Origin: Paenibacillus hunanensis
GTDB taxonomy: Bacteria > Bacillota > Bacilli > Paenibacillales > Paenibacillaceae
NCBI RefSeq assembly: GCF_014645615.1
Contig: NZ_BMMB01000002.1
Coordinates: forward strand, 372,001-436,000
Direction of reading: 5' to 3'
Length of the DNA: 64,000 bases
The position numbers were made by a program, and so were the translations under genes. The notes under the pieces were generated by a model that worked only from the letters and a program-made list of their open reading frames with translations, had not been told where the DNA came from and made no database searches. Shown here one piece after another: positions 14,813 to 24,895 of the stretch (position 1 is the first letter of the stretch; each line of letters begins with the position of its first letter).

Positions 14813-16630
14813 ATGCTAGGCAAGTTAAAGCGTATCTTGATCGGAAGACCGATGAAATCCGCAGAACTCGAAGCGGAAAAGCTAGGCAAACTGAAAGCAC
14901 TCGCCATTTTGTCTTCCGATGCGCTATCTTCGGTTGCGTACGGAACCGAACAGATTTTAATTGTATTGATGGTAGCCGGTTTTGCTGCACTATGGTATTC
15001 CGTTCCCATCTCGCTGGCTGTACTGGGATTGCTGGTTATTCTAGTTATCTCGTATCGTCAGACGATCTTTGCTTATCCGACCGGTGGCGGTGCCTATATT
15101 GTCGCCAAGGATAATCTTGGGCAGATTCCGAGTCTGATTGCCGGTGGTTCATTGCTGGTCGACTATGTGCTAACGGTAGCTGTTAGTTCGTCCGCAGGTA
15201 CAGACGCGATCACATCGGCGTTTCCTGTATTGCATGATCATCGGGTATTGATTGCATTGATTATGATTGTATTTTTAACGATTATGAACCTGCGCGGGGT
15301 GACCGAATCTGCATCCGTGCTCGCTATTCCGATCTATCTGTTTGTCGTAGCGATTTTCTTCCTGATTATTAGCGGTGTCATCAAATACATGACGGGCGGC
15401 ATTGAAGCGGCGGCTCCGGAATTTGGCGCTACCGTGTCCAATGTCAGTCTGTTCTTACTACTCAAGGCGTTCAGCTCCGGTTGTTCGGCGCTGACAGGGG
15501 TTGAAGCAGTATCGAATGCGATTCCGAACTTCCGCCAGCCTGCTGAGCGTAATGCAGCTGCCACACTGCTCATGATGGGGATCATTCTGGGTAGTATGTT
15601 TATCGGGATTACACTGCTTGCTTACTGGTACGGTGTAAGCCCACGTCCAACCGAGACGATCATTTCACAGATTGCTCGGATGACCTTTGGCAGTGGCGTG
15701 ATCTATTTTATTATTCAAGGTGTAACGGCACTGATTCTGTTCCTTGCTGCCAATACGGCGTACTCTGCGTTTCCACTGTTGTCGTTCATGCTGGCAAAGG
15801 ATAAATACATGCCGCATATGTTCATGGTACGTGGTGATCGTCTGGGCTTCTCGAACGGGATTATCTTCCTGAGTCTGGCTTCCGCATTACTGGTCATCGT
15901 GTTCCACGGGGAGACGGACAATCTGATTCCGCTGTATGCGGTCGGTGTATTCATTCCGTTCACACTGTCCCAGCTGGGGATGATGATTCGCTGGATCAAG
16001 CTTCGTCCAGCCAACTGGGGAATCAAGCTGCTGATCAATACGATCGGGATGCTGACCACACTGTCGATTACGCTGATCTTTATTTTCACCAAGTTCTCGC
16101 AAATCTGGATCATCTTCATCTTCCTGCCTATCGTCGTGTACCTGTTCCACAAAATCTATGTGCACTATCAAAATACAGCAGAACAGCTGCGCATCGATCT
16201 GGATCAGGATAAGCCACAGCCGAAGGGCAATACGATTATCATTCCGGTAGCTGGAATTACGCGGGTCGTGATGAACACGATCAGCTATGCACAGACGCTA
16301 TCACCGAATGTCGTGGCGGTGTATGTTGGCTTTGACGAAGAAGCGATTGAGAAAATGGAGAAAAAGTGGGAGCAATGGAATCCAGGCGTTCGTCTGATCA
16401 TTCTACGCTCGCGTTACCGTAGTATCCTCGGCCCACTGCGTCGATTCATCGATACAGTCGAATGGAAAAACGGAGAGACCGATCATATTACAATCCTGAT
16501 TCCACAGTTCGTCACCAAGCACTGGTGGGAAAGTATATTGCATAACCAGACCAGCCTGCTCATGCGTGCGTATCTGATCAACTACAAGGATGTTGTTGTA
16601 GCGACCGTACCGTTCCATTTGAAAAACTAA
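14813..16630 (+). CDS. kimA: KimA-type high-affinity potassium importer (APC/KUP superfamily)
   Basis: The 605-residue protein matches the KimA (formerly YdaO) pattern: an N-terminal KLKRILIGRPMKSAELE, then KLKALAILSSDALSSVAYGTEQIL in TM1, YPTGGGAYIVAKDNLG, 12 membrane segments up to about residue 450, and a cytoplasmic C-terminal domain of about 150 residues. Known KimA proteins import K+ with H+ and are inhibited by c-di-AMP. The ATG at 14813 with GAAGGGG upstream gives the normal family length, and the ATG at 14732 would add an unlikely extension. A terminator follows. Confidence 0.8.
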   Translation: MLGKLKRILIGRPMKSAELEAEKLGKLKALAILSSDALSSVAYGTEQILIVLMVAGFAALWYSVPISLAVLGLLVILVISYRQTIFAYPTGGGAYIVAKDNLGQIPSLIAGGSLLVDYVLTVAVSSSAGTDAITSAFPVLHDHRVLIALIMIVFLTIMNLRGVTESASVLAIPIYLFVVAIFFLIISGVIKYMTGGIEAAAPEFGATVSNVSLFLLLKAFSSGCSALTGVEAVSNAIPNFRQPAERNAAATLLMMGIILGSMFIGITLLAYWYGVSPRPTETIISQIARMTFGSGVIYFIIQGVTALILFLAANTAYSAFPLLSFMLAKDKYMPHMFMVRGDRLGFSNGIIFLSLASALLVIVFHGETDNLIPLYAVGVFIPFTLSQLGMMIRWIKLRPANWGIKLLINTIGMLTTLSITLIFIFTKFSQIWIIFIFLPIVVYLFHKIYVHYQNTAEQLRIDLDQDKPQPKGNTIIIPVAGITRVVMNTISYAQTLSPNVVAVYVGFDEEAIEKMEKKWEQWNPGVRLIILRSRYRSILGPLRRFIDTVEWKNGETDHITILIPQFVTKHWWESILHNQTSLLMRAYLINYKDVVVATVPFHLKN

Positions 16631-16643
16631 CGAATTCTTTTAC

Positions 16644-16681
16644 AGCCTGTTGCCAGCGATCCTGCTTGCAGCAGGCTTTTT
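16644..16681 (+). terminator. Intrinsic terminator after kimA
   Basis: The stem AGCCTG(T)TGC / GCA(G)CAGGCT is followed by TTTTT, 13 bp after the stop codon. Confidence 0.75.
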
Positions 16682-16810
16682 CACTTGCTTTGCGACTGGG
16701 AAATATTAGATAATACATACATCATACGGCGTTGCGATGATGCCGATTAACGTCTACAGTCTGGAAGTTATTGATCAATAACACTCCAAATCGGGTACAA
16801 ACGAGTAAAG

Positions 16811-16875
16811 GCATGTATACAAGAGGATGCAGTAGCAAAGGACTGGCGTTTGAGCTACGCCACATCCTTTTCTCA
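16811..16875. other. Hairpin-forming segment upstream of the serine-rich protein gene
   Basis: AAAGGACTGGCGT pairs with ACGCCACATCCTTTT around a short loop, with an additional outer AGGATG / CATCCT pairing. It lies about 65 bp before the next start codon. It may be a terminator for read-through or part of a leader. Confidence 0.4.
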
Positions 16876-16940
16876 TTGCACCTCGCGTTTGTAGTGCTAC
16901 CTGCTAGACACGATAATATCCAAACATAGGAGGATGAATC

Positions 16941-17558
16941 ATGACGAACAAGCGCGCGATTCCACTTATTGCAGTGATGGCTATGGCATTAGCGACACCA
17001 GCCTATGCGGCCAACGATCTGACGGTGCCGGCTGTGAAGGAAGCGACCGTGGCAACACCATCTGCTCCTCAAATGCCAAGCACACCATCGACTCCATCGG
17101 TCTCTTCCAGCTCTAGCAGCTCGAATTCAGGATCAAGCTCCAGCAGTAGCTCAAGCTCTAATAGCAACAACGGTAGCAGCTCCTCTAGCTCATCCACTCA
17201 GGCGAATCTGAATAATCGTCTGGTGAACGTAGCTGGCTTCGACTCTGCCAAGCAGTTTACCGGGTATTTCACCAATCTCAAGCGAGCGGTAGCTAATGGC
17301 AATCGCGATGCAGTTGCCAAGCGTGTATCGTATCCGCTGGCAGTCAATCAAGCGGATGGTAAACGACGTAGCATTTTGAACGAAAAGCAATTTTTAAAAG
17401 AATATAACTCGATCATGACGTCAAAGGTGCGTAATGCACTGGCGAATCAAAATGTGAATGATGTATTTATCAACTATCGTGGTGTGATGGTTGGAAACGG
17501 TGAGCTATGGATCGGCGTTGTGGGTGGGAAGCCGGGAATTTATGCGGTGAACCAGTAA
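16941..17558 (+). CDS. Secreted serine-rich linker protein
   Basis: The 205-residue protein has a signal peptide cleaving after about residue 24 (AMALATPAYA-AN). A Pro/Ser/Thr stretch and then an almost pure Ser/Asn/Gly linker cover about 45-90. A compact C-terminal domain follows (about 95-205: FTNLKRAVANGNRDAVAKRVSYPL, then NEKQFLKEYNSIMTSKVRNAL). This resembles small secreted domains with an ISYPL...F...Y motif, possibly NTF2-like, but I cannot name the family. AGGAGG precedes the ATG. Confidence 0.65.
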   Translation: MTNKRAIPLIAVMAMALATPAYAANDLTVPAVKEATVATPSAPQMPSTPSTPSVSSSSSSSNSGSSSSSSSSSNSNNGSSSSSSSTQANLNNRLVNVAGFDSAKQFTGYFTNLKRAVANGNRDAVAKRVSYPLAVNQADGKRRSILNEKQFLKEYNSIMTSKVRNALANQNVNDVFINYRGVMVGNGELWIGVVGGKPGIYAVNQ

Positions 17559-18073
17559 ACAGGTCGAATCAGTATGGTGATGGCGTTGAATTGGATTAGA
17601 CTTCATCAGCTGGATTCGGCTGGGCTCCATTGAGGCTTCGTTACGTATAACGTGATGTACATGGCGTAATGGGTTATCTATTGCGCTTGTGCAGGTTGGT
17701 ATTGTCTGTGTATTCGGTTATAAAACATCAGGCAGGATAGGAAGCTACTATGGCTTTCTATCCTGCCTTTTTTGTATGGACTTTTGAAGGTGATGGCTAT
17801 CCGGTGGCGGGACTAGACTTAGACTCTAGCGTGAGTAGTTACGTAGTATTCATTAGAACTACTATTTATTAGAGCTACGATTTGAATGATCATCGATATA
17901 GTAATTGGATAAATTTCTGTAATGGTTCTGTACTTTTTCTGTACCTGTTGGTGCTGTGGTGCCGTTATTATTAATGTTCGATGTACATGGTGATCATTGA
18001 TATTCGGGCGGTCAGCGATCTTAGTCTTCATTTTAGAATCTTCTTTATTTTAGAATCTACTCCATTTTAAGCT
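17559..18073. other. Intergenic region between convergent genes
   Basis: Apart from the terminator at 17730-17774, these 515 bp contain no supported gene. Short frames on the minus strand at 17819-18031 lack a ribosome site and coding character. Confidence 0.5.
17730..17774 (+). terminator. Intrinsic terminator after the serine-rich protein gene
   Basis: The stem GGCAGGATAG-GAAGC / GCTTT-CTATCCTGCC is followed by TTTTTT on the plus strand. Confidence 0.8.
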
Positions 18074-18808
18074 CTACTTGCCCTGGAACATCAGCTGGAC
18101 TTGCTCCGTCGTAAGCACTCTTTTATGGAACGCTGGGTATTCCTTGCTTGTCGGGTCATAGACGCTATCCTGTGGAAGATTGATTGCGTAGATGTAGTTG
18201 CCATTCGCAGCAATGCGGTAGCCATAGGGAACTTCATCAGGAAGCTGAGCATTCCATTCGGCGCGTGGAACTGCCATTAAGTTAAGCAGGGAATTGCCAT
18301 TATAGGTAAAATCAACAACTTCAGACGTATCCATGCCGGGTGGATGGTAGACTTCGACTTTGATGCCTGTCTTCCATGCTGGTGGATAGTAGAAACGGAA
18401 GTGCTTGCCTTCATATACCTGTGTCTGCGTTTGAATGACAGTATTCACGGTTGGATCAGCGAGTGCCGTATTGGATGTGCTGGATGGGGTGGAATTCGCT
18501 GCGGCATTGACGGTTTGGAGCGCTGACTGTGTTGATGAGTGTGATGACACTCCAGCTGCGATGGCATAGGAGCTGGCGAACACCAGTCCACCTGTACTGG
18601 CAAGCAATACGCCGAGACTGAGCAATAATGCACGTATAGGCTTACTCGCTGACTGATGGAATGATGAGGTGGATTGCTGATGTAAAGGTGATAGCGATTC
18701 GTTGATGGCGTGATCCGAGGTATCGCTATAGTTGTTCGATGTACTGGAAGTAGCTGTGTTGTGGTTTTTATGAATTTGATGGTTGTGATTGCCTTTGTTG
18801 AATATCAC
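18074..18808 (-). CDS. Membrane-anchored extracellular protein, unrecognised
   Basis: The 244-residue protein has a hydrophilic His/Asn/Ser-rich N-terminus of about 55 residues, one membrane segment (about 58-84, IRALLLSLGVLLASTGGLVFASSYAIAAG), a Ser/Thr-rich spacer, and an outer domain from about 130 (VYEGKHFRFYYPPAWKTGIKVEVYHPPG). The FRFYYPPAW start is typical of PsbP-like or lipoprotein domains, but the match is loose. The start is GTG with GGAGGG upstream. The long N-terminal extension before the membrane helix is unusual for an exported protein. Confidence 0.6.
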   Translation of the reverse strand: MIFNKGNHNHQIHKNHNTATSSTSNNYSDTSDHAINESLSPLHQQSTSSFHQSASKPIRALLLSLGVLLASTGGLVFASSYAIAAGVSSHSSTQSALQTVNAAANSTPSSTSNTALADPTVNTVIQTQTQVYEGKHFRFYYPPAWKTGIKVEVYHPPGMDTSEVVDFTYNGNSLLNLMAVPRAEWNAQLPDEVPYGYRIAANGNYIYAINLPQDSVYDPTSKEYPAFHKRVLTTEQVQLMFQGK

Positions 18809-19377
18809 GATGTAGATCCCTCCGTTTTTGGTAATAGCGGATTTGATTTAGCTACTTACCTAATTCGGAATGGAGGGGATAATTTCCTGCTGGTGGATTG
18901 ATGTATGGGATTGTTTTGCGATGAGATTTCATCTATACGGTTTTGCTTTTGGCTTTTGTTCGCTTTTGCTATCAACTAGTGTTACCCGCTTTGGCTAGTT
19001 ACTTTTACTAGTTATTTCTACGAGTCACTTTAACAGTCCCTTTACGAGTCGCCTTTGCTACTGGCATCTCTTATCGGCAACTCGAAATTTCGCACGTCTC
19101 GGTCTCGAACCCTTACATGGATCGTATGCGTAAAGGAGCAGGTGGATACACTTGAAGCCTAGTAAATAGACCCGGCTCGCACCTGCTCCTCTATCGCATG
19201 GTAGTTACACTGTAGTACAAATAACACTGATTATGAACCTATATACGCAGCTATATAGACAGCATTAGGAATCGCTACATGCTGATCATCGTTCCTCGCT
19301 ATGATGCTCGCTTGCTATACTATCACCAGTATTCCTTACTCAACAACAGCTATAGACCCAACACCATACAGCACGAC
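18809..19377. other. Long intergenic region with one hairpin
   Basis: These 569 bp lie between two leftward genes. No ORF is convincing. The main structure is an 11-bp perfect inverted repeat (AGGAGCAGGTG at 19134-19144 and its complement at 19180-19190) around a 35-nt loop. Repeated CGAGTC/ACTAGT-like words occur at 18970-19080 without clear order. Confidence 0.5.
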
Positions 19378-20361
19378 CTAGCGAGACTTGGCTGGAAGTG
19401 GTTGTTCCAGCTCCAAGCGCCGCTCTAGCTCCAGAGAACGTCTGGTAGCCCCGTTACTTCGTTTGCCCTTCCAGAGCGTCTGTAGCAATTCCAAATTGGT
19501 CAGGATTACACCGCACAATACGATGCCTGCTCCAACTGCAACCATCCAGCTCAGTGGCTCGCTGTATACTGCCCAGCCGATAAGTAGTGCAAGCACAGGC
19601 GAGATATATAGCCATGTCGATGGAAATACGGGATTCGTGCGTGCCACGAGCCAGTAAAAGAGCGTATGTCCACCCATAGAGCCGACCACGATCAGATAGA
19701 GCAGTGAGCCTAACGCTTCCGGCTCCAGCATCGCTCCTACATGAATCTGTCCACGCTCAGTAAGTAGAGATAATACGAGTAGCATCCAGCCTCCGTGCAT
19801 CAGCTGTGCTGCATTTTGCGCGATTGGCGATACATCCTTCATTTTCGACGATACCTGTTTGGAATAGACTGCACCACTCGCATAGCCGATCTCACCGATA
19901 ATGACGACCGCACAGGCGAGAATCCACAAGCCATGCACCGTACCCGATAAGCCGGGCAGCATGAGCAACCCTACTCCACCGAGTCCGATAAATGCACCGA
20001 TAAAGGCGATCCGTGGTACATTCACCTTGAGCACCAGCGCACGGATCAGCAGTACCATCGCTGGCCCGGTTGCTGATAGCAATGCACCCACACCCGAGGT
20101 TACATATTGCTCTGCCCAGTACAATGCGGCAAACGTTACAAAGGTCATACTCGCACCAATCCATAGCGTCTCCTTACGCAGCAGAACAGAAAAGCTGATC
20201 TTTCCGCATAGACGCATCACGATCATTAGAATCAGCCCAGCTAGAAAGAAACGGACACCTGCACTCCAAAAGGGAGGCATCCCTGCGTCCACTCCAATTT
20301 TAATAGCCAGAAAGGTTGTGCTGAAAATCAAGCACATCATTGCATAGCCGAGCATAATCAT
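19378..20361 (-). CDS. EamA/DMT-family transporter
   Basis: The 327-residue protein has 10 hydrophobic segments in two EamA halves. The first half carries STTFLAIKIGVDAGMPPFWSAGVRFFLAGLIL, and the second carries GEIGYASGAVYSKQ and PVLALLIGWAVYSEPLSWM. These are drug/metabolite exporters, often for amino acids or their relatives. GAGGAGGAGTGA precedes the ATG. It is divergent from a MocR-type regulator with repeats in the shared intergenic region, so the regulator probably controls it. Confidence 0.85.
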   Translation of the reverse strand: MIMLGYAMMCLIFSTTFLAIKIGVDAGMPPFWSAGVRFFLAGLILMIVMRLCGKISFSVLLRKETLWIGASMTFVTFAALYWAEQYVTSGVGALLSATGPAMVLLIRALVLKVNVPRIAFIGAFIGLGGVGLLMLPGLSGTVHGLWILACAVVIIGEIGYASGAVYSKQVSSKMKDVSPIAQNAAQLMHGGWMLLVLSLLTERGQIHVGAMLEPEALGSLLYLIVVGSMGGHTLFYWLVARTNPVFPSTWLYISPVLALLIGWAVYSEPLSWMVAVGAGIVLCGVILTNLELLQTLWKGKRSNGATRRSLELERRLELEQPLPAKSR

Positions 20362-20405
20362 CTGTCACTCCTCCTCTTTGTTCTGTTATTGTAAAGGAAG
20401 GACAA

Positions 20406-20435
20406 CAGAACAGATGGAGTCAAGCAGAACAGATG
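20406..20435. promoter_or_regulatory. Direct repeat in the EamA/MocR intergenic region
   Basis: CAGAACAGATG occurs twice with starts 19 bp apart (20406 and 20425). Shorter AACAGA words occur nearby. MocR-type regulators are known to bind spaced direct repeats in divergent promoters, so this is a candidate operator. Confidence 0.4.
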
Positions 20436-20625
20436 CATCGGTATACAGGGTAGAACACGTTATGATGAACAGAAGCAAACAGCAGGCTGGATATAGGGCT
20501 GGTATCACTACTCTTGTGCCTGGTCTATACCTGGCTGTATACCGTCTACTATGAATCTATATTTCCCTACATGTACGTCTCTACGTACATTTTTATAAAA
20601 CCTTGCCTGAAAAGGAGTGTTGATC

Positions 20626-22128
20626 ATGACATTTTCCCGCGATACGATTTCTTCCAAGCATATCGATGCTCTGGCAACCACGCCGCAGGCAGCGAGCAGC
20701 TTTTTATCACCCGCTACACAACAATCGGTAGAGCTACCGGACACTTCAGCTCGTGTGTCTTATCGTCAGATCAGCTCGTATATTGAAGCGCGTATTGAGC
20801 GCGGCGACTGGCAAGCGCATGAGCGTCTACCGTCTGTACGGCAGCTTTCACGCGATAGTGGAATGCATCGTCTAACCGTATTTAAAGCGTATCAGCATCT
20901 GAAAACGCAGGGTACCATCTATGCGCGCAGCAAGTCCGGTTATTATGTCGCACCACCTGCGGTACACACACTAACGAATGAAAATGAGCTGGAGCCTGCG
21001 CTGTTCGAGGGCACGATGAATGAGCTGCATCGTCTGCCTGCTCGCTATCAGTTCTCACAGGCGCTCATTGATCCGAATCTACTGCCCAATCATTATTTTA
21101 CAGAATATACGAAAAAGGTATTCGATCTGTATCCGAAGCTACTCGGTACTTATGCCCATGTACAGGGTGATCTGGAGCTGCGCGAGCTACTGGCACGTTA
21201 CTTTAGCCAGCATTCACGCTTCTATCTGGAGCCAGAGGAGCTATTGATCACCAGTGGTGCACAGCAGGCGATTTTCCTCATTGCTGAGGCATGGATTCGT
21301 CCGGGCGATTATGTGCTCGTCGAATCGCCAACGTATGCGACGGCACTGGATGTGTTTCGGCAAAAGGGCGCACGCTTTCTGGAGGTCAGTACCGATGCGG
21401 ACGGCTACAATATGGAGCAAATCGAGCAGCTCATGCGGCAATATCGTCCGCGTCTGTTCTATGTGAATCCAACCTTTCACAATCCGACAGGACTGTGTAT
21501 TCCAGCAGAGCAACGCAAGCAGCTCGTCGATCTTGCAGCCCAGCATCAGTGCCTGCTAATTGAGGACGATACATGCAGCGATATGTACTTTGGCGCTGCA
21601 CCGCCTCCACCCTTATTTGCTTACGATACCGAGGGCTATACGGTATATATTCGTAGCTTCAGCAAATACATTTCGCCTGGTCTGCGCATCGCCTGTATCG
21701 CTGCCCGACAGCCATGGATGCAGATGCTGATCTCCTGCAAATCATTGACGGACGGAGGCACACCACTGCTGAATCAAAAGGTGTTTTTGCATTATTTTAT
21801 GTCGGATCGGCTACATCGCCATCTGGATACGCTACGCATTGCGTTACGCATCCGTATGGAAACGATGCAGACCGAGCTACAGCAGTCAAACTGGCACTAT
21901 ATCGAGCCACAGGGCGGCTTGAATCTATGGGTTGAGCTACCGCCAGAGCTATCGGTTTCCCGCTTGCTCAGCCATGCTTTAACCGAGGGCATCAGCTTCG
22001 TGCCCGGCTCCCTATTCGACTATGGCAAACGTCCAAGCCAGCATATTCGCCTTAGCTTTTCTTTTGCCAATGAAACACTGATTCAACAGGGAATGCGCGA
22101 GCTGATCCGCATTGCCGATGAGCTGTAG
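20626..22128 (+). CDS. MocR-type regulator: GntR domain plus PLP aminotransferase-like domain
   Basis: The 500-residue protein has a GntR winged helix at about 45-115 (SYIEARIERGDWQAHERLPSVRQLSRDSGMHRLTVFKAYQHLKTQG) and then a type-I aminotransferase fold. PLP-site motifs are seen: ITSGAQQAIFL, FYVNPTFHNPTG, LLIEDDTCSDMYF and the lysine motif YIRSFSKYISPGLRIA. These regulators sense PLP or amino compounds. The ATG at 20626 is chosen because AAAAGGAGTG sits 6 nt before it. The frame opens at 20617 inside that ribosome site. Confidence 0.85.
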   Translation: MTFSRDTISSKHIDALATTPQAASSFLSPATQQSVELPDTSARVSYRQISSYIEARIERGDWQAHERLPSVRQLSRDSGMHRLTVFKAYQHLKTQGTIYARSKSGYYVAPPAVHTLTNENELEPALFEGTMNELHRLPARYQFSQALIDPNLLPNHYFTEYTKKVFDLYPKLLGTYAHVQGDLELRELLARYFSQHSRFYLEPEELLITSGAQQAIFLIAEAWIRPGDYVLVESPTYATALDVFRQKGARFLEVSTDADGYNMEQIEQLMRQYRPRLFYVNPTFHNPTGLCIPAEQRKQLVDLAAQHQCLLIEDDTCSDMYFGAAPPPPLFAYDTEGYTVYIRSFSKYISPGLRIACIAARQPWMQMLISCKSLTDGGTPLLNQKVFLHYFMSDRLHRHLDTLRIALRIRMETMQTELQQSNWHYIEPQGGLNLWVELPPELSVSRLLSHALTEGISFVPGSLFDYGKRPSQHIRLSFSFANETLIQQGMRELIRIADEL

Positions 22129-22299
22129 CGACTTTGCAAGTATGACTACCCTATACTTTTACGGCTAATTTATACTTTCAAACCACACCTATACCGAGCG
22201 CTAGACTGTGATTCTAGCGCTTGTTGTCATTGTAAAATGCCATTTTACGAGCCGAATACTTACGAAGTCACAGACTGTCCGTGACTGTACAATGATAGA

Positions 22300-23091
22300 T
22301 TATTGCTCCAGATTCAGCTTGGCTGGCACCAGACGCAATACACCATTGTCATACTGATACGTAGCATCCAGTTCGCCGATAAATCCGTTCATGCCTACCT
22401 GTAGCGAATAGATCGCAGTCAATTTGTTATTGTCTACCTTGAATTGCTGTACCGCCCCTCCAAATACTGGCGGTTTATTGGAAGCAGGCTGCTCGGGCAG
22501 CCCTTTTAACGGAAGTGAATGTGTGACTCCATTGAGCTTGAGCTGGAGCTGATCGCCATTCACGCTGGAGCTAAACTGGCGTGCCATGCCAGTTTGCAGC
22601 GATTCCACCGGAATATTTTCACCATTCTGGCTGAACACCTGTACCGTATTCAGCTCCATGCCTGTACCATAGCCAGAAGTCAGATTGACGATAATCTCCT
22701 TCTCCCCATCCCCGTTCAGATCCGCCTCAGCTACCCACGGTGCATAGGTCGGATTATGTACCTGTTCTCCTGGCAGACTGCATTGGAAGACTGGAGTGCG
22801 CAGCGTCAGATTGTTGTACAGGCCATCTGCATTCAGTTCGCCCTCAATCATCATTCCGAGCGCGCCATCTGCAAATACGGTTTCACGATTGCCTGTTCCT
22901 TCATCCGCAGCAGACACCGTCGGAATAGCAGAATTATCGACCGTAACCGCGTTCACGCGAATCGGTGTAGCACTTGCATTTGCAAGCGTTTGACACGAAT
23001 GTAAACGAGTCGCAGAGATCGTTTCAACACATACTGCACTTAAAATCAACGCCAAAAACAGCCATTTTTTCATATTCTTTTTTATATTCAA
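22300..23091 (-). CDS. Secreted protein with a VCBS/EF-hand-like motif
   Basis: The 263-residue protein begins with a signal peptide (MKKWLFLALILSAVCVETISA). The motif EADLNGDGEKEIIVNLTSGYGTGMEL (about 120-145) is a calcium-loop-like DxNxDGxxE repeat of the VCBS/FG-GAP type. The rest is beta-rich and unrecognised. The start appears to be TTG at 23091, because GGAGG is 7 nt upstream of it, while the first ATG (codon 7) is too far from any ribosome site. Confidence 0.6.
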   Translation of the reverse strand: MNIKKNMKKWLFLALILSAVCVETISATRLHSCQTLANASATPIRVNAVTVDNSAIPTVSAADEGTGNRETVFADGALGMMIEGELNADGLYNNLTLRTPVFQCSLPGEQVHNPTYAPWVAEADLNGDGEKEIIVNLTSGYGTGMELNTVQVFSQNGENIPVESLQTGMARQFSSSVNGDQLQLKLNGVTHSLPLKGLPEQPASNKPPVFGGAVQQFKVDNNKLTAIYSLQVGMNGFIGELDATYQYDNGVLRLVPAKLNLEQ

Positions 23092-23398
23092 AGGATTGCC
23101 TCCTGAAAAATTATGCTTAGATCAGTAAAATTCAGCTCCGCTTCGGAAAATCAGACAAAGCGGAGCCTGTTGCCTGACTGGATTATTCGGTTTCTTCCTC
23201 TATGCTAAGCCTTATTAACCATAATTACCAGAAAAAATTGAAAATTTCCGAACAACAATCAATAATAGAGTCATCGATATAAAAATACCGAACATGTGTA
23301 GCTATTTTCGTACCTTAACAGGAATGAAATGGATACAAAAACGATGTGCAAATGTAGAAATCCTGATAAAATCCCCTCTGAAAAGGAGCCATGATCCT

Positions 23399-23851
23399 GT
23401 GATCACAATTCGCGAAATGACCATGGACGATTATGACGCAATGTATCAGCTATGGAGCCATACGGAAGGCATGGGCTTGAGCGAAGCGGATGCGCCAGAA
23501 CAGATCGACCGCTATCTTAAACGCAATCCAGGCTGCTGTTATGTTGCAGTCGATACACAATTTTTTAGCCGAAATGGTATTGTTGGTACCCTGCTCGCTG
23601 GACATGATGGACGCCGCGGATACTTATATCATATGGCTGTAGCAGCTGCAAATCGCGGACAGGGTATCGCCAGACAACTGATTACGCACAGTATGCAGGC
23701 ACTGGAGCAGCAAGGAATTGATAAGGCGCATTTATTTGTCATGAATACGAACGAAGATGGCAAAGCCTTTTGGACAGCAAGTGGCTGGGAGCAACGCTTG
23801 GGGCTAGACGTCTTTTCCCGGGAAATAAAAAGCTTGTGCTCTGAATCGTAG
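23399..23851 (+). CDS. GNAT N-acetyltransferase
   Basis: The 150-residue protein has the compact GNAT fold. It opens ITIREMTMDDYDAMYQLW and has the acetyl-CoA P-loop VAAANRGQGIARQLITHSMQALEQQG at about 80-105 (R-G-Q-G-I-A). It ends FVMNTNEDGKAFWTASGWEQR, as in YpeA-like enzymes. The GTG at 23399 is chosen because AAAAGGAG lies 10 nt before it. A longer frame from 23294 lacks a ribosome site. The substrate is unknown. Confidence 0.8.
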   Translation: MITIREMTMDDYDAMYQLWSHTEGMGLSEADAPEQIDRYLKRNPGCCYVAVDTQFFSRNGIVGTLLAGHDGRRGYLYHMAVAAANRGQGIARQLITHSMQALEQQGIDKAHLFVMNTNEDGKAFWTASGWEQRLGLDVFSREIKSLCSES

Positions 23852-24011
23852 TCTATGTAATAGAGTACGCTATTCTTAATTGATACTTATATAAGCACAG
23901 TTTAGTCATAAAATACATTTGCATGAGGACGATAACGATCTGGCTCGCTATAAGTCGACTGGATTCTTGATCATCCAATAGCTTATAACGAGCACAGACA
24001 CGAAGCTCCAT

Positions 24012-24611
24012 TCACTGTGTGGAGGAAGAATCCTGAGGCTGCTTAATAATATGACGGCTAAAAAGTGCTAATGTACAAATGATCAGTAACCAGTACACTA
24101 CGCCTGAAGCGATAAAATAATCGTACATGCTATACACATCAAACCATGAAGCACTTGTCCACCCATGCATAATGAGCCAGACCACCAGCAATACTGGAAT
24201 CACCATCACGCTCAAAAATGTATTCCAACCGCGACGAAATACATACTTCAGATCGTTGAAGCTATAGATGACTCCAAAACAGACCGATATGAATGCCAGC
24301 ATGATCACATCTCGACCGTGAATACCCAGCACGAAGCTGCTCACGATAAAAGCCAGTGCATACATTCCTAGATAGGCGGCCAGCCGTTGTAGATTATCCG
24401 TTATGCCGTCCTCCTTTTCATACGTAAGCCAGTGAATCCCCTTAATCACAAGACTGGTATATAAAATAAAGACAAGAAATAGATTGAATGTACCGCCACC
24501 ATTCGTCAGCCCATTAAGCCACCATTGCGAAATAGCTGCCAGGCCTATAGCCGCTACGATCACCATCACGCTGAAGCTCCATGACATTTGCTGTTTGATC
24601 CACTGTATCAT
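24012..24611 (-). CDS. Multi-pass membrane protein, unrecognised
   Basis: The 199-residue protein has about five or six membrane segments (around 12-33, 40-60, 78-98, 100-118, 132-150 and 165-187) joined by short charged loops. I do not recognise a family. AAGGGGGATG precedes the ATG. The gene stands alone, with the divergent DUF2252 gene to its right. Confidence 0.6.
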   Translation of the reverse strand: MIQWIKQQMSWSFSVMVIVAAIGLAAISQWWLNGLTNGGGTFNLFLVFILYTSLVIKGIHWLTYEKEDGITDNLQRLAAYLGMYALAFIVSSFVLGIHGRDVIMLAFISVCFGVIYSFNDLKYVFRRGWNTFLSVMVIPVLLVVWLIMHGWTSASWFDVYSMYDYFIASGVVYWLLIICTLALFSRHIIKQPQDSSSTQ

Positions 24612-24895
24612 ATGTCATCCCCCTTACATTCATCACTTGCCAATAATCATCATTATTGGAAACGCCTACAACTTTATTATACATTTATTTTTATACGATG
24701 TGAAAACTCGTCGCATGTTGTTACGTATTATGATTCAGCTAACGATTCACTGAGCAGATGTCGATAGCGCTGCGATGATATGACAGGCAGCATTACGGAT
24801 GTAAGTTCATGAATAGGGTCAGGTCATTCTTTTTCAGCTACATCGTTTACGCTATCATAAGGCTAAACGTTACATAATACACAGGGGGACTGTAT

